Shown here: positions 38,964-51,643 of the stretch, one piece after another
Position numbering within the stretch: position 1 is the first letter of the stretch
Layout: every line of letters begins with the position of its first letter
Assembly: GCF_021462225.1 (NCBI RefSeq)
Contig: NC_061817.1
Location: 13,197,204-13,261,203 of the forward strand
Length of the DNA: 64,000 nucleotides
Direction of reading: 5' to 3'
Origin: Girardinichthys multiradiatus
Lineage: Eukaryota; Chordata; Actinopteri; Cyprinodontiformes; Goodeidae
Made by a program: the position numbers and the translations under genes
Notes under the pieces: generated by a model
Told to the model about the DNA's origin: nothing
What the model saw: only the letters and a program-made list of their open reading frames with translations
The model's database searches: none

Positions 38964-41900
38964 ATGGAGGACCGGAGCCCGAAGGAAAACACAGCTCAAA
39001 GTGTGAAAGATTCTAGCAGTGATTGTGATGAAGAAAAGGTTAATAACGGAGGATGCGAGGAGGCAGTGAAGACTTTTAAGGACCTGGTTGGTTTCTTCTC
39101 ACACAGACAATAAGAGTAGATTTGGTAGCAACAACGTTTTTTTCGGTTAGCTAAACCAAGCTAATGCGTTATGTAAACATTAGCTCCTCAATTGAGACAT
39201 CCTTACTGTGTCATTGTCTGAAAACTGTTCGTAACGCTGAATAAAAGACATCTTCCATCTTGTAAAAGTGTACCCGGTATCTGCCTCCTGCAGGGTGTAA
39301 CTGAGGTTCTCTGTGAGGCCTGTGATCAGCTGGGATGGAAGAGTCCAACTAAGATCCAGGTGGAAGCTATACCTGTCGCTCTTCAAGGTTAGAAACATGT
39401 TACCTCTCTTACCTTCACTGCCACATACACCCCTCACATTCCTGCAGATCTTTAAGAATATGTTTCCATGGGACAACGCTGACACTTTGACACAATGAAA
39501 TGTAGACTGTGTGGAGCTTATATAAAAGTGTAAATTTATTCTTTCCTCAAAATAACTAAAGATACAGCCATTAATGTCTGAACCACCAGCAACAAAAGTG
39601 AGTACACCCCTAAGAGACTACATCCAAATTGAGCATTCTTGTCATTTTCCCCCCAAAATGTCATGTGACTCGTTAGTGTTACTAGGTCTCAGCTGTGCAT
39701 AGGGAGCAGGTGTGTTTAATTTTGTAGTACATCTCTCGCACTCTCTCATACTGGTCACTGAAAGTTCCAACATGGCACCTCATGGCAAAGAACTCTGAGG
39801 ATCTGAAAAGACGAATTGTTGCGTTACATGAAGATGGCCAAGGCTACAAGAGGATTGCCAACATCCTGAAACTGAGCTGTACCACAGTGGCCAAGATCAT
39901 CCAGCGTTTTAAAAGAGCAGGCTCCACTCAGAACAGACCTCACGTTGGTCGTCCAAAGAAGCTGAGTGCACGTGCTCAGCGTCACATCCAAATGCTGTCT
40001 TTGAAAGATAGGTGCAGGAGTGCTGTCAGCATTGCTGCAGAGATTGAAGAGGTGGGGGGTCAGCTTGTCCGTGCTCAGACCATACGCTCCACACTACATG
40101 AAATTGGTCTGCATGGCCGTCATCCCAGAAGAAAGCCTCTTCTGAAGTCTGTCCACAAGAAAGCCCGCAAACAGTTTGCTGGAACCATGTCCTATGGTCT
40201 GATGATTAATTTGTCTGGTTCAGATGGTCTCAAGCATGTGTGGCGGCAATCAGTTGAGAGTACAAAGATAAGTGTGTGTTGCCTACTGTCAAGCATGGTG
40301 GTGGGAATGCCATGGTCTGGGGCTGCATGAGTGCAGCAGATGTTAGGGAGTTACATTTCATTGAGGGACACATGAACTCCAATATGTACTGTGAAATACT
40401 GAAGCAGAGCATGATCCCCTCCCACCAGAAACTGGGCCGCATGGCAGTGTTCCAGCATGATAATGACCCCAAACACACCTCTAAGACGACCACTGCTTTA
40501 TTGAAGAGGCTGAGGGTAAAGGTGATGGACTGGTCAAGCATGTCTCCAGACCTAAACCCAATAGAACATCTTTGAGGCATCCTCAAGCGTAAGTTGGAGG
40601 AGCGGAAAGTCTCAAATATCCGCCAGCTCCGTGATGCCGTCATGGAGGAGTGGAAAAGTATTCCAGTGGCAACCTGTGAATCTCTGGTAAATAATGGTGG
40701 CCACACAAAATATTGACACTTCAGGAACTTTCATTAAGGGGTGTACTCACTTTTGTTGCCGGTGGTTCAGACATTAATATCTATATCTTGAGTTGTTTTG
40801 AGGGAAGAATAAATTTACACTGTTATATAAGATGCACACAGACTACTTTTCATTGTGTCAAAGTGTCATTTTGTCAGCATTGTCCCATGAAAACATATAC
40901 TTAAATATCTGCAGGAATGTGATGGGTGTACTCACTTTTGTGATACACTGTAGTTTTACATAGCAGTCCGTATAGCGTAAGAAAAACAAGACAGATTTAG
41001 CTTGATTAGAAACTATAACTTCTGACCTGATGTTAGTATATTGTTTTTACAAGTTAAAAAATATAGTAATCAAAGTTTTCATAACCCTTGAACTTGTTCC
41101 CTTTTTCCCACATACATTTTTTTTTTCTAGTGATGTAATGTTACTGCCCATAGTAGTGCATAATTGTGAATAAACATCTGCAAAGTGTGATGTGCATTTA
41201 TATTCAGCACCTCCATGAGGAAATATGTCTAGGTAAATAAGTTTTTTGGGCTACGTTCCTTTCAGGTTTTGCTAGATACCTTAAAGACAGATTGGACGAA
41301 GAGCATCTGTCAGCATCAGTTTTCTACTCGGTTGACTCAGATTCAATTGAATTTTGGTCTGGACTTTGACTAGGCCATTCAAACACACAAATATGCATTG
41401 CTCTAAACTATTCCACTGTATCTCAGGCTCTATGTTGTGGATTATTTGCTGAAAGATGAATCTCTACCTGAGTCTCAATGTTTTTGCATCCTTTTACATG
41501 TGTTTGCCTCCACTCATCTTCCCATCAACTCTGACCAGTCTGACCAGCATCGGATTATGCTGTTACATATTTTATAGATCAGGCATACACTGGAGGATGA
41601 TACAATGTCTGCTCTGTGCATGCTGCTGCAGTTAGTGACTGTTTTTGCTTGGATGTCACATACCCTCAAGAATGATCAGCCAGCCTCTGTGTGCACTGGC
41701 TTCTCTGCTTCAGTTAAACATCCCTCAGTCCGGCGCTACAAAACTATACCTGTAACATGACCAAATGAATACCACAAGGCCAACCCCCTCCCCTCCAGAA
41801 ACACACACACAAACAGCAACAAGATGGAGATAAACATTGGTTATTAATACCAGCCAGTTTTACCAATGGGACCAATACCGATATCAATGCCGATATAATT

Positions 41901-44900
41901 TGCATTCCTGGCACTGGAGGATCTCTCAGTCGAAAGCTGAAATGAAAGGATGATCTAGAAGGCGCTAGGGGCGAGGTGGAGTAGATCTGCAAATATGATG
42001 GCTGTGAGCAATGTCAAGTTTCTCCACTACAAGATCTCTGGAGACAGAGAATCAGCTGCTGCTTCAGCCACCTCATTTCAGCATCCTCCTTGTACTTCAA
42101 GAAATGAGCAAGTCTGAGCTCAGGGTTTAAAAAAAGATGAAATAAAGAATAAATCGTTTTTCTTCTGATTAAAGCTGAAACAAACTTTCAGTACGTTCCA
42201 CCCTAAAAGTAAAACTCAACAGCCAATATATTGTGTCAGATGAAACAGTATTTGGTTCTCTGCAGTAGGGTAATGTGGCTCAGCTCTCTTTGTGTCCATG
42301 TATCCTCTTTGACCCGCAGGCAGGGATGTCATCGGCCTGGCAGAGACGGGTTCAGGGAAGACTGGCGCTTTCGCTCTGCCTATCCTCCAATCACTGCTGT
42401 CTTCACCTCAGAGGCTCCACACGCTCGTCCTCACGCCCACCAGAGAGCTGGCCTTCCAGATCTCCGAGCAGTTTGAGGCTCTGGGCTCCAGCATTGGGGT
42501 TAAATGTGGTATGTGTCTGTGAGAGGTCACCTGGTTTGTTGTGGATGGTGAACACTCTTGTTTGTAATTTGTCACACATCTGTTGCAGCTGTGATTGTTG
42601 GTGGAATCGACATGATGTCCCAGTCCTTGGTGTTGGCTAAAAAGCCACATATTGTTATAGGTAAGAGAATAGTTGTTCCCTTTTTTCTGTTTATTGTTTA
42701 TATATTGATGTGTTCTTTTTCTGAAGAGATGTGGTCAAAACGCATGTTAATCGTAAAGAAAGGCAGAAACATTGTGCAGATATCTATCAGCCATTAAGTG
42801 CACTGTTTATCTGCTTCTGTTCTGAGTCGTAACCCTTGTAGTTATGATGCTGATTCAATGTTTTTCAGCCACTCCTGGTCGATTGATCGATCACATGGAG
42901 AACACAAAGGGCTTCTCCCTACGAGCTCTGAAGTTCCTGGTCATGGATGAAGCAGACAGGATCCTCAACATGGACTTTGAGACTGAAGTGGGTCCTCACG
43001 GGAGAGTATTCACTCTCCTTTGACCTTTTCACATTTTTCACGTTACTACAAATTTAAAGGAAGAAGATCCATTTTTTTCCAAATAAAAATCTGCATAGTG
43101 TGACATGTACATGTATTTAACATCTTTTACTCTGATACCCGTAAATAACATCCAGTGGAACCAATTGGCAGACAGGTCCATAATTAGAAAAGCAGCAAAG
43201 AGGCCCATGATAACTCCAGAGGAGCTACAGAGATCCACACCTTGAGTGAAGAAACTGTTAAAAGGATAACTATTAGTCAGCCATTTGACAAATCTAGTCT
43301 TTGTTGAAGAAGTGCAGGAGTAAAGCTATTGTCCTGTTTGCAATTTGCCATAAGTGTAGGAGGCACCACAAACCTCTAGTAGGAGGCGCTTTGTTCAGAT
43401 GAGACTATACTTTGACCTTCTGTCCTACAAGCAGCATGCTACATTTGGAGGGAAGCTAAAACATCACATCACCCTAAACACATCAAACCCTAGGGTGATA
43501 ATATTTTTCTTCAGTAGGGACCAGGGCGCTGGTCAGAATAGAATGGAAGACGGATGGAGCTAAATGCAGAGGAATCCTGGGAGAATATCTGTTAGTAAAC
43601 CTGAGACTGGGACAGAGGTCATCACCTAGCAGGAAAACGAATCGAAACATAGCCAGAATTGTATCAAAGCAACGTGTTAGAATGGCTCAGTGAAAGTCCA
43701 GACATAAACCCAACTGATAATTTATTGCAAGACTTGAAAATAGGTGCTCACCAACGCTCTCCAATCTGATTGAGCCCGAGCTATTCATACTCCCTAAAGA
43801 CCTTCAGCTGCAGTAAAGGTGGTTCTAGAAGGTAGCGACTCAGTAGAATACACATGCATACCACACCTGGATTTCATTAAATATTTATATTGTGAAAACT
43901 ATGTATTGTTTCCTTTCCGAAACCGCAAATATGTTGCTGTTTGTAGTTGTAATGTGAGAAAATTTGAAAAAGTCCAGATTTTATGAATACTCGATACAAC
44001 TGGATTACACCGTGTTCTCTCGGCTTGTAAAAATAAAACTACACATTAGATGAACTTGCTATAAAATTAAACACCAGAGGAGCATGGATACATTATGTCA
44101 CCTCTGAAATATGAATTAAATAGTGTAGATTTGCAGTCACATATCTATCACCTTGGCTGTTCACCCATTAAAATATATATATATATATATTTTTTTTTTT
44201 CAGGTGGACAAGATCCTGAAAGTTATTCCCAGAGACAGACGGACCTTCTTGTTCTCTGCCACCATGACCAAAAAGGTAGGCAAACACTTTTAGTGAAATT
44301 CCAGATGGTGTGGTGCTTTCGGGGCCAGTATGGGTTTCCGGGCTCAGATGTTGTGTTGCCTTCACTGACAGGTCCAGAAACTCCAAAGAGCAGCTCTGAA
44401 AGATCCTGTAAAGTGTGCTGTATCCACAAAATATTCCACAGTAGACAAGCTGCAGCAATACTACGTCTTTATCCCTTCCAAGTACAAGGTAGGGGGTTAT
44501 ATGATGTGATCTTGTATGTTATCTACTGTAGTCTCATGTCTGGGCTTTTGTTCGTTGGCGTGTAAAAATTGTCTATGCTGCTGCAGGACTGTTACCTGGT
44601 GTCCATCCTGAACGAGCTGGCCGGGAACTCCTTCATGATTTTTTGCAGCACATGTAACAATGCCCAGCGGGTGGCGCTGATGTTGAGGAATCTGGGTATC
44701 ACTGCCGTCCCTCTTCACGGACAGATGAGTCAGGTAGACCTCACTTTGCTTTGTCCTATTGGACTGAAAATTCTGAAACATTGGTCTCTAAAACGGATCA
44801 GCTTGCTAAGTCATCTCTCTCCTCTCTTTTGGTCAGAATAAACGTCTTGGAGCTCTTAACAAGTTCAAATCCAAGTCTCGTTCTGTGCTCCTGGCAACTG

Positions 44901-46537
44901 ATGTGGCGTCTAGAGGTCTGGACATCCCTCATGTTGACTGTGTCATCAACTACGACATCCCCACACATTCAAAGGTACGACAGGGTTGATTTTGCTGTAG
45001 TTATCCAAAGATTTGCTTCTCTGATAAAATTATAAGGGTTCTCGTTACCTGTCTGTCCTCACAGGATTACATCCATAGAGTTGGGCGAACAGCCAGAGCA
45101 GGGCGGGCTGGGAAATCCATAACTTTTGTGACACAGTAAGAAAAGCTTTTTTATTTATTTTAGCTGTGCATTCAGGTTTCTTTTCACGTTGTTAACTCCG
45201 TTCCAATCAAGTATTTACCTTGTCTTGCCATCTCTGATCCTGAAGGTATGACGTGGAGCTTTTCCAGCGAATCGAAAGTTTGATCGGGAAGAAACTCCCT
45301 GCATTTCCTACACAAGAGGAGGAGGTGATGATGCTGGTGGAGAGGGTGAGCGAGGCTCAGAGATTTGCCAGGCTGGTAAGTACCCCTCAAAGGATGCTCA
45401 CTCTCAGATGTTGCCACAAACATGTAAACCTGGGTTGAGCTGTGGCTTGCCAATGTTCTGTCATGAGTGCTGTGCCTCTGATGTCTTCTAGGCTCCATTT
45501 CATTTTAATGCTCCAACCTGCAGAATTTTATTCAATCTGATTTAAATTTTTAATGGTATCCCTTTAATCGATGCATAGGTGCAACAATAATATATATTGA
45601 CTGAATATTTTTGAGTGATGAATAAAAGGGTAGAATAGCTTCATGTTAAAACAATTCTTCCTTCAAATGTTAGTTAACATTAATTGAAATAAAGAAGTTC
45701 TCATTAGTTGCTATCAGTTTACTTAAATAATGAAATAATGATTAAACCAATATTTTAATAAGCTATAAAAAATAGAAATGGGTTCTTTCCCTACAGCCCT
45801 TTTCTTAATAACTTAAGCAAGTAGGTGGAGGCATTATGGGCACTTGTAGCTGTAGCGGGGTATGCAAGATGATGATTCTAGAAACAAACTTCCAAGATGA
45901 AAAAAAAACTAACTGTGATGAACCACAGGAGGAAAATGAGGTGAGCTCATCTTCAGGGTATCTGATTTTTTATACTTGGGACCTTCATCAGTCAGGCAGG
46001 TTATCTGTGTGGAAACTCTGAGCAGAACCGGCTGCTGAATTATGTCATGCCAGGTTGATGAACATCGTTATAGTTGTTTCCATCTCTGACTGTCCATCCA
46101 TCTTCAGGATTCTTTGAGATTCATGTAAAGTGGGTGAATACGTTTTTTTTGTGGATGTAGATGTTTTCTAGACCCTAATATCTGTTCTCTTCCCCCCACA
46201 TTTGGATGTCCTAAATATAAGAAAAACGTTCAGTAACTTTTTATGTTAACTTGGACATAATACAAAAACTATTACTTTAAGACGGCACTCAGTGATGTTC
46301 ATTAAGAGGTTCCTACGCTCCCTTGAGGATGTGTGAAGATAATGCTACATATTTATACTATGCTTTTGGAACATCTTTCAGGAAATGAAGGAACAAGGAG
46401 AGAAAAGGAAGAGGCCCAAAGGTAGAGATGGGGATGAGGATGACTCTGAACAGGCGAGCGGAGTGAGGAAGAAAGTCAAAGGCGGTTCAGGAGGAGGGAG
46501 GAAGAAGGGTGGAGGAGCCTGGAGAGGAGGGCGCTGA
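38964..46537 (+). CDS. ddx47: ATP-dependent RNA helicase DDX47
   Basis: DDX47 (yeast Rrp3 orthologue) is a nucleolar DEAD-box helicase needed for pre-18S rRNA processing. Coding exons: 38964-39086, 39294-39387, 42320-42508, 42589-42660, 42869-42987, 44204-44275, 44372-44488, 44587-44733, 44837-44974, 45065-45135, 45246-45375, 46382-46537, in phase for 475 residues (human about 455). Motifs: Q-motif region from FKDLGV (38-43), motif I AETGSGKT (80-87), PTRELA, TPGRL (161-165), DEAD (186-189), SAT (217-219), TDVASRGLD, and [11 protein letters not shown] (361-371). All catalytic motifs are intact. The C-terminus is Lys/Arg/Gly-rich (ends [11 protein letters not shown]), likely for RNA or nucleolar retention. 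The N-terminus is acidic and variable. The first intron's donor is GTTGGT, weaker than the rest, but only this junction restores KDLGVTEVL. Intron 2 carries a Tc1 element and intron 5 a Tc1 relic. Confidence 0.97.
39413..40950 (+). mobile_element. Tc1-like element in ddx47 intron 2
   Basis: The right end is clear: GTACTCACTTTTGTGATACACTG followed by TA (40951-40952). Inner TIR sequence matches the left side ('cacattcctgcagatctttaag' near 39436 against its reverse complement near 40905). The left extreme is decayed, so that boundary is approximate; it lies within about 30 bp of the exon 2 donor. It belongs to a different Tc1 family from the three-copy one. Confidence 0.88.
39782..40716 (+). 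pseudogene. Tc1-like transposase, frameshifted (ddx47 intron 2)
   Basis: The frame starts [20 protein letters not shown] with a helix-turn-helix ([20 protein letters not shown]) and a GRPKK AT-hook-like motif. Around 40200-40280 the frame shifts and coding resumes as [25 protein letters not shown] (second Asp) and [10 protein letters not shown] (Glu), then a TGA at 40573-40575. The region of the first catalytic Asp is disrupted. A dead copy. Confidence 0.9.
41090..41560 (-). mobile_element. Possible Tc1-like relic in ddx47 intron 2
   Basis: 'gaattttggtctggactttgactaggcca' (about 41349-41377) and 'accagtctgaccag' match the reverse-strand phrases of Tc1 transposase relics elsewhere in the window (compare 7140 and 62500). 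Boundaries unclear and no reading frame. Confidence 0.5.
41560..42319 (+). other. Remaining ddx47 intron 2
   Basis: No gene seen. Open frames across 41744-42319 have no conserved motif and overlap the start of coding exon 3. Confidence 0.5.
43015..43975 (+). mobile_element. Tc1-like relic in ddx47 intron 5
   Basis: It starts 'ccttttcacatttttcacgttactac' and ends near 'gcaaatatgttgctgtttgtagttgtaatgtgag', the two termini of the decayed Tc1 family found also in evpl and wbp11. Transposase traces run in + orientation. No open frame. Confidence 0.7.
44171..44203 (+). repeat. (TA)n plus T-run acting as splice acceptor tract
   Basis: An AT-alternating run is followed by T10 and CAG directly at the ddx47 exon that starts 44204. 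The polypyrimidine tract of this acceptor is thus formed by a simple repeat. Confidence 0.8.
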
Positions 46538-46551
46538 AGCATGAAACTCAT

Positions 46552-46557
46552 AATAAA
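46552..46557 (+). terminator. Candidate ddx47 polyadenylation signal
   Basis: AATAAA only 14 bp after the stop codon would give a very short 3'UTR. A second AATAAA at 46710-46715 is a more ordinary alternative. Confidence 0.45.
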
Positions 46558-46719
46558 ATGTACATAACCACAACACAAAATGCCTCTCCTTTCTCTGATG
46601 TAAACTTTACTATTCTGACGGCTTGTTTTCCACACTTCATTTTGCAAGCTGACTATTTAATTACACAATAAGGTCTTTCTTTGTCCATGTATGACTTTTT
46701 TCCATTTGTAATAAAACGT

Positions 46720-47686
46720 TGCAGTAAAACCTAAATCCTGCCTGTTGGAGTTATGTTGGGCTTCAGATGCTGCATCCATTCAGAGAAATGAAGGAATGAC
46801 GCTTTGCCTTACGGCCATTAATGTTTTAAAAATTTTTTCTTTTTCTGACAAAAGTGTTAAGATACATATTAGGTATTATTCTCTACTTCTACAACTGCAT
46901 AGTGGTGCTTGTTTGATGTGGATTTTGTTATAGAGCAAATCGGTGGCGGTTTTTGAAACAAGTGATATGGCTTCCCGCCCAGGGCAGCAGCAGATTTGAG
47001 GGTGGCTCGAGCATTTAATGTGAAAGACTACATTTACTCCTTGAATGAGTTTTCTACCAAGTGTTTGCATGTCCAGTCAAAGCAGAGTGGCCCCCTCCCC
47101 TGTTGAGCTGTGTTTAACACTGTCAGTACCTGATGTGTACCTGAGTATAGTGCTCAATTTTTAATACTTTCTAACCTTTTACTATTTCATTTTATCTACT
47201 GCCTTCTGAAAAAATGAAGACAATCAAAGTCTGTTTTACCAAATTAATACATAGAGTGCATATGGAAGGTGTGTGATAATCTTTAAAGTCTGTCCGTCGT
47301 GTGGCCACATCAATCAGTTGTCAATCATCCTCAAATATCAATTGATACCTGATGTGTATTGCTTGCTTTTAGCCCATTGAGTCGATAATCGTCATATGAA
47401 ACGGGTTTTATAAATAAATTACCAAATCATCAGCATACATCAAATGATTACTACAAAGGTTACTGACCATGCAACCAGTCTTACATTCATTTATCTTGAC
47501 AGAAAGATCATCCAGATACAAACAGAAGAGAACAGGACCAATTATCAGTTATTATATACTCTTAAAATCTTACTCTCCTTAACTGCTCGCTGACATATTT
47601 GGGCCCTGCTGAGCACTCTTCTTAGATTTTGATTTTAACCTGCCGTAAAGCAGAGTGCATACCTCCTTCTGTCTGAAAGCAACCTA
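46720..47686. other. Intergenic spacer between ddx47 and Tc1 copy 2
   Basis: No exon, RNA gene or clear mobile element recognised; open frames are short and without motifs. Confidence 0.5.
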
Positions 47687-49250
47687 CAGGTCCTTCTCAA
47701 AAAATTAGCATATTGTGATAAAGTTCATTATTTTCTATAATGTAATGAAAATTTAACATTCATATATTTTAGATTCATTGCACACTAACTGAAATATTTC
47801 AGGTCTTTTATTGTCTTAATATGGATGATTTTGGCATACAGCTCATGAAAACCCAAAATTCCTATCTCACAAAATTAGCATATTTCATCCGACCAATAAA
47901 AGAAAAGTGTTTTTAATACAAAAAACGTCAACCTTCAAATAATCATGTACAGTTATGCACTCAATACTTGGTCGGGAATCCTTTTGCAGAAATGACTGCT
48001 TCAATGCAGCGTGGCATGGAGGCAATCAGCCTGTGGCACTGCTGAGGTCTTATGGAGGCCCAGGATGCTTCGATAGCGGCCTTTAGCTCATCCAGAGTGT
48101 TGGGTCTTGAGTCTCTCAACGTTCTCTTCACAATATCCCACAGATTCTCTATGGGGTTCAGGTCAGGAGAGTTGGCAGGCCAATTGAGCACAGTGATACC
48201 ATGGTCAGTAAACCATTTACCAGTGGTTTTGGCACTGTGAGCAGGTGCCAGGTCGTGCTGAAAAATGAAATCTTCATCTCCATAAAGCTTTTCAGCAGAT
48301 GGAAGCATGAAGTGCTCCAAAATCTCCTGATAGCTAGCTGCATTGACCCTGCCCTTGATAAAACACAGTGGACCAACACCAGCAGCTGACACGACACCCA
48401 GACCATCACTGACTGTGGGTACTTGACACTGGACTTCTGGCATTTTGGCATTTCCTTCTCCCCAGTCTTCCTCCAGACTCTGGCACCTTGATTTCCGAAT
48501 GACATGCAGAATTTGCTTTCATCCGAAAAAAGTACTTTGGACCACTGAGCAACAGTCCAGTGCTGCTTCTCTGTAGCCCAGGTCTGGGGAATGCGGCACC
48601 TGCAGCCCATTTCCTGCACACGCCTGTGCACGGTGGCTCTGGATGTTTCTACTCCAGACTCAGTCCACTGCTTCCGCAGGTCCCCCAAGGTCTGGAATCG
48701 GCCCTTCTCCACAATCTTCCTCAGGGTCCGGTCACCTCTTCTCGTTGTGCAGCGTTTTCTGCCACACTTTTTCCTTCCCACAGACTTCCCATTGAGGTGC
48801 CTTGATACAGCACTCTGGGAACAGCCTATTCGTTCAGAAATTTCTTTCTGTGTCTTACCCTCTTGCTTGAGGGTGTCAATAGTGGCCTTCTGGACAGCAG
48901 TCAGGTCGGCAGTCTTACCCATGATTGGGGTTTTGAGTGATGAACCAGGCTGGGAGGTTTAAAGGCCTCAGGAATCTTTTGCAGGTGTTTAGAGTTAACT
49001 CGTTGATTCAGATGATTAGGTTCATAGCTCGTTTAGAGACACTTTTAATGATATGCTAATTTTGTGAGATAGGAATTTTGGGTTTTCATGAGCTGTATGC
49101 CAAAATCATCCGTATTAAGACAATAAAAGACCTGAAATATTTCAGTTAGTGTGCAATGAATCTAAAATATATGAATGTTAAATTTTCATCATGACATTAT
49201 GGAAAATAATGAACTTTATCACAATATGCTAATTTTTTGAGAAGGACCTG
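47687..49250 (-). mobile_element. Tc1/mariner-like DNA transposon, copy 2 (inverted)
   Basis: Same family as 2322-3889, opposite orientation. TA target duplication at 47685-47686 and 49251-49252. About 200-bp TIRs begin CAGGTCCTTCTC with the outer/inner direct repeat arrangement. It lies in spacer between ddx47 and myh10. Confidence 0.95.
47961..48922 (-). pseudogene. Tc1-like transposase, frameshifted (copy 2)
   Basis: Starts at 48922 with MGKTADLTAVQK. The frame is intact through the helix-turn-helix and first catalytic Asp (FSDESKF). Near 48399-48405 a run of four G is reduced to three after VMVW, shifting the frame. The correct continuation is in another frame to 47961 with QHDLAPAHSAK and PDLNPIENLWD. 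It lacks the same 42 bp as copy 1. Confidence 0.93.
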
Positions 49251-49259
49251 TATTTTACA

Positions 49260-50305
49260 ATCATGGCCATGGAGGGTTTGTGTGTCCTAAAAAGCTTGGG
49301 TTTACATGTCAAATCTGCAAAAGTTTTTGAATTGAATCACTTGTAAATCTAAGTTTAATGACTTTTACGTTTTCTAAACAAGTCATATGATTTGGGTATT
49401 GAGATTTGTTTTTTCTAAAATTTGACCCTACAATTGAAAACGTAGAAGACGTAGGGGTGTCTGCAATTACATAATGAATGCCGATGACTTGATTTCTGAC
49501 TTTATGATGCATAAAGCAATGATACCACCTCACTCTGATTTACATTAAAATGTTTTTATTATCATTTATGGATGTACTTCTTTAAAAATGTCTAAATACG
49601 TGTAAGATTAGTTGGACATAATTTCAGAAAAGTCCACAGAGCAGAGCACAGCATTTTAAGCCCTGGGTCAGATCTGTCAATTTAGATGTTCTGGACCGGC
49701 CGATTTCGGTCTCTGTTTGGGCAGCAAACATTAGCATCCTCATGTGAGCACTGATGATTGCTCAAGCTAAAAAGAGAAGCTGATACTACATATAGAGGGT
49801 TTTTTAACAGTGCAACAAAGGGCTGCACAATACATCCTTATTGCAATATGAATAATGCAAAGATTTGTTTGGAAGTCAGTATTTTGTTGGTTTCTTACAG
49901 CTGTCATGAATGCACAGTTTGCATGCCAATAAGAAATTTGGTCTTTTGGATGGAGCCTCAGTGCTGTGGAGGCTCCACACCTGCCACAGATGATGCTAAA
50001 GGTCATGGCGTGTTGGAGTAATATTACAATCTAATTTCCTGTCACCATGCAGCCCTTTTCTTAAGTATTTATTTACCAAAGTCAAAGGTTAGGTGGCTCT
50101 GTTTTTGCGAAACAGACTGCTGTTCTCAGGAATTACAGCTTTAATTAACATAATGACAAATGCTGTGAAATACATACAAGTTGCTCAATTCTTTTCAAAA
50201 CCATAATTATTCACAGTAAGGCAATGCTGTATACATTTTCAGTTGTCTGTATAGACTGTTACCTTTTATTAATGCAATAAGAGTTTGGAAATCATAACTT
50301 TTTGT
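49260..50305. other. Intergenic spacer
   Basis: AT-rich; no recognised feature. Confidence 0.5.
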
Positions 50306-50309
50306 GTAA

Positions 50310-50900
50310 ATGTTTTATCCATCCATCCACCCACCCATCCATCCTTTTATCCATCTGCCCATCCATTCATTTTTCCGTCCAATTATTCATTCACCTTTCC
50401 GTCTATTTGTTTCTCAAACTGATTATTTCTCAGTTCATCTGCTTGTCCATTGTCCAGTTGTTTGGCCATCCATCCATCCATCCATCCATCCATCCATCCA
50501 TCCATCCATACATCCATCCATCCAAACCAGTCAATTATCCTGCCGTTTATTCATCTGTTTGTCCATGTATTTATTTGTTCGTCCATCTATCCATTTGTCT
50601 ATCGTCCAACAATTTATCCATCTCTTTTAGATCTTTTTGTTTGTTGTCCATCATCTATCCATCCTCCCGTTTGTCCATTGTCCATCCCGATCGTTCAGGC
50701 TGGATATCCATCCATCAGTTAGTTTGTCTGGTTGTCCACACAGCTGTCCATCCATTTGTCCATTCGTATCTCTGTCTTTCCGTCTTTTTGTCCATTGATC
50801 CACCCGCCTGTCCGTCTACAACCCATTCCTTTAATTTACTATCCGCCCATTTATCTGTTCGTTAATTTTCCCATCTTCGTCCATTCATCCATCATCCGTT
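50310..50900 (+). repeat. Degenerate CATC/CCAT low-complexity tract
   Basis: About 590 bp dominated by (CATC)n and decayed variants, with a pure block at about 50467-50524. It stays open in several frames because of base composition, giving His/Ile/Pro/Ser-rich translations that are not real proteins. Confidence 0.9.
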
Positions 50901-50904
50901 CATC

Positions 50905-51440
50905 TACACTGAAAACTCTGGAAATTTGAGTCTGGAAAAGTTTGCAATTTTGACTTGAAAAATATGTAGAAACCCTGGCATCCCATTAGAAATCCAATAT
51001 AGAATTTACTAGCAAACATCATGTGACCCACCGTAAGGAACTGGCCGAGGGCGCGTTTCATGGCTGAACCGCCACTGGAGCAAAGCAACAGTTGTAAGAG
51101 GTTTGAAATATTCATATCGTTTGTTCCCAGCAAATTAAGTCTTTGTGTTTTTACAGCCAATGATAAATGAAGAGGAGCACCGCAAGCTGAGAGCCCAATT
51201 GTTCCGAGGGTACATCCAGGGAGCGTGCGCAGTGCATAGATATTTGTGCGCTAGACTTTAACAACAAGGTCCCAACAAAAATGTTTCATTTTTTTCAATG
51301 TTTAGGTATACGTAGGAGCGGACTTCATCTGGTATATTTACAATGATCCCCTGTCCTCTAGTGAGTGGGCGGACACAGCGTCCTAGTGCTGGCGTATTGA
51401 TCTGGGTGAAGTGTATCTAGGTGCGCTCGGTCCGTCGTAG
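50905..51440 (+). promoter_or_regulatory. Upstream and promoter region of myh10
   Basis: Moderate GC rising toward 51.4 kb, with a GGGCGG Sp1-type box (51367-51372). No TATA box at a secure position. Taken as the proximal promoter because the spliced 5'UTR exon follows. Confidence 0.4.
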
Positions 51441-51449
51441 GCGGGAGCA

Positions 51450-51643
51450 GCAGCGGTCAGGTCTGCTCCGGTTTGGAGAGGGGAGGCTCCTACTTCAGAG
51501 GCAGCTCTCTGAGCCTGTGGTGCGCCCTCACAACCCAGAAATACATGCCTGCATCTCAGAGGTGTGGAGCTGTTAGCTGCTGCTGCTGCTGCTGCATACG
51601 ACGGCTACGTCCATCTGACCGCTGAGTCGCTGACAAACAACAG
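51450..51643 (+). other. myh10 noncoding exon 1 (5' limit approximate)
   Basis: A GC-rich stretch ending in CAG|GTAAGT (donor at 51644). It joins the acceptor at 54567-54569, 33 bp before the start codon. Contains six tandem TGC (51578-51595) and an upstream ORF of 26 codons (51545-51625). Non-muscle myosin II genes typically have such a noncoding first exon. Confidence 0.65.

Noticed and set aside
50302..50929. Open frames up to 187 codons rich in His, Ile, Pro and Ser
   Set aside because: They are translations of the CATC low-complexity tract in overlapping frames; no start context, splice sites or domain.
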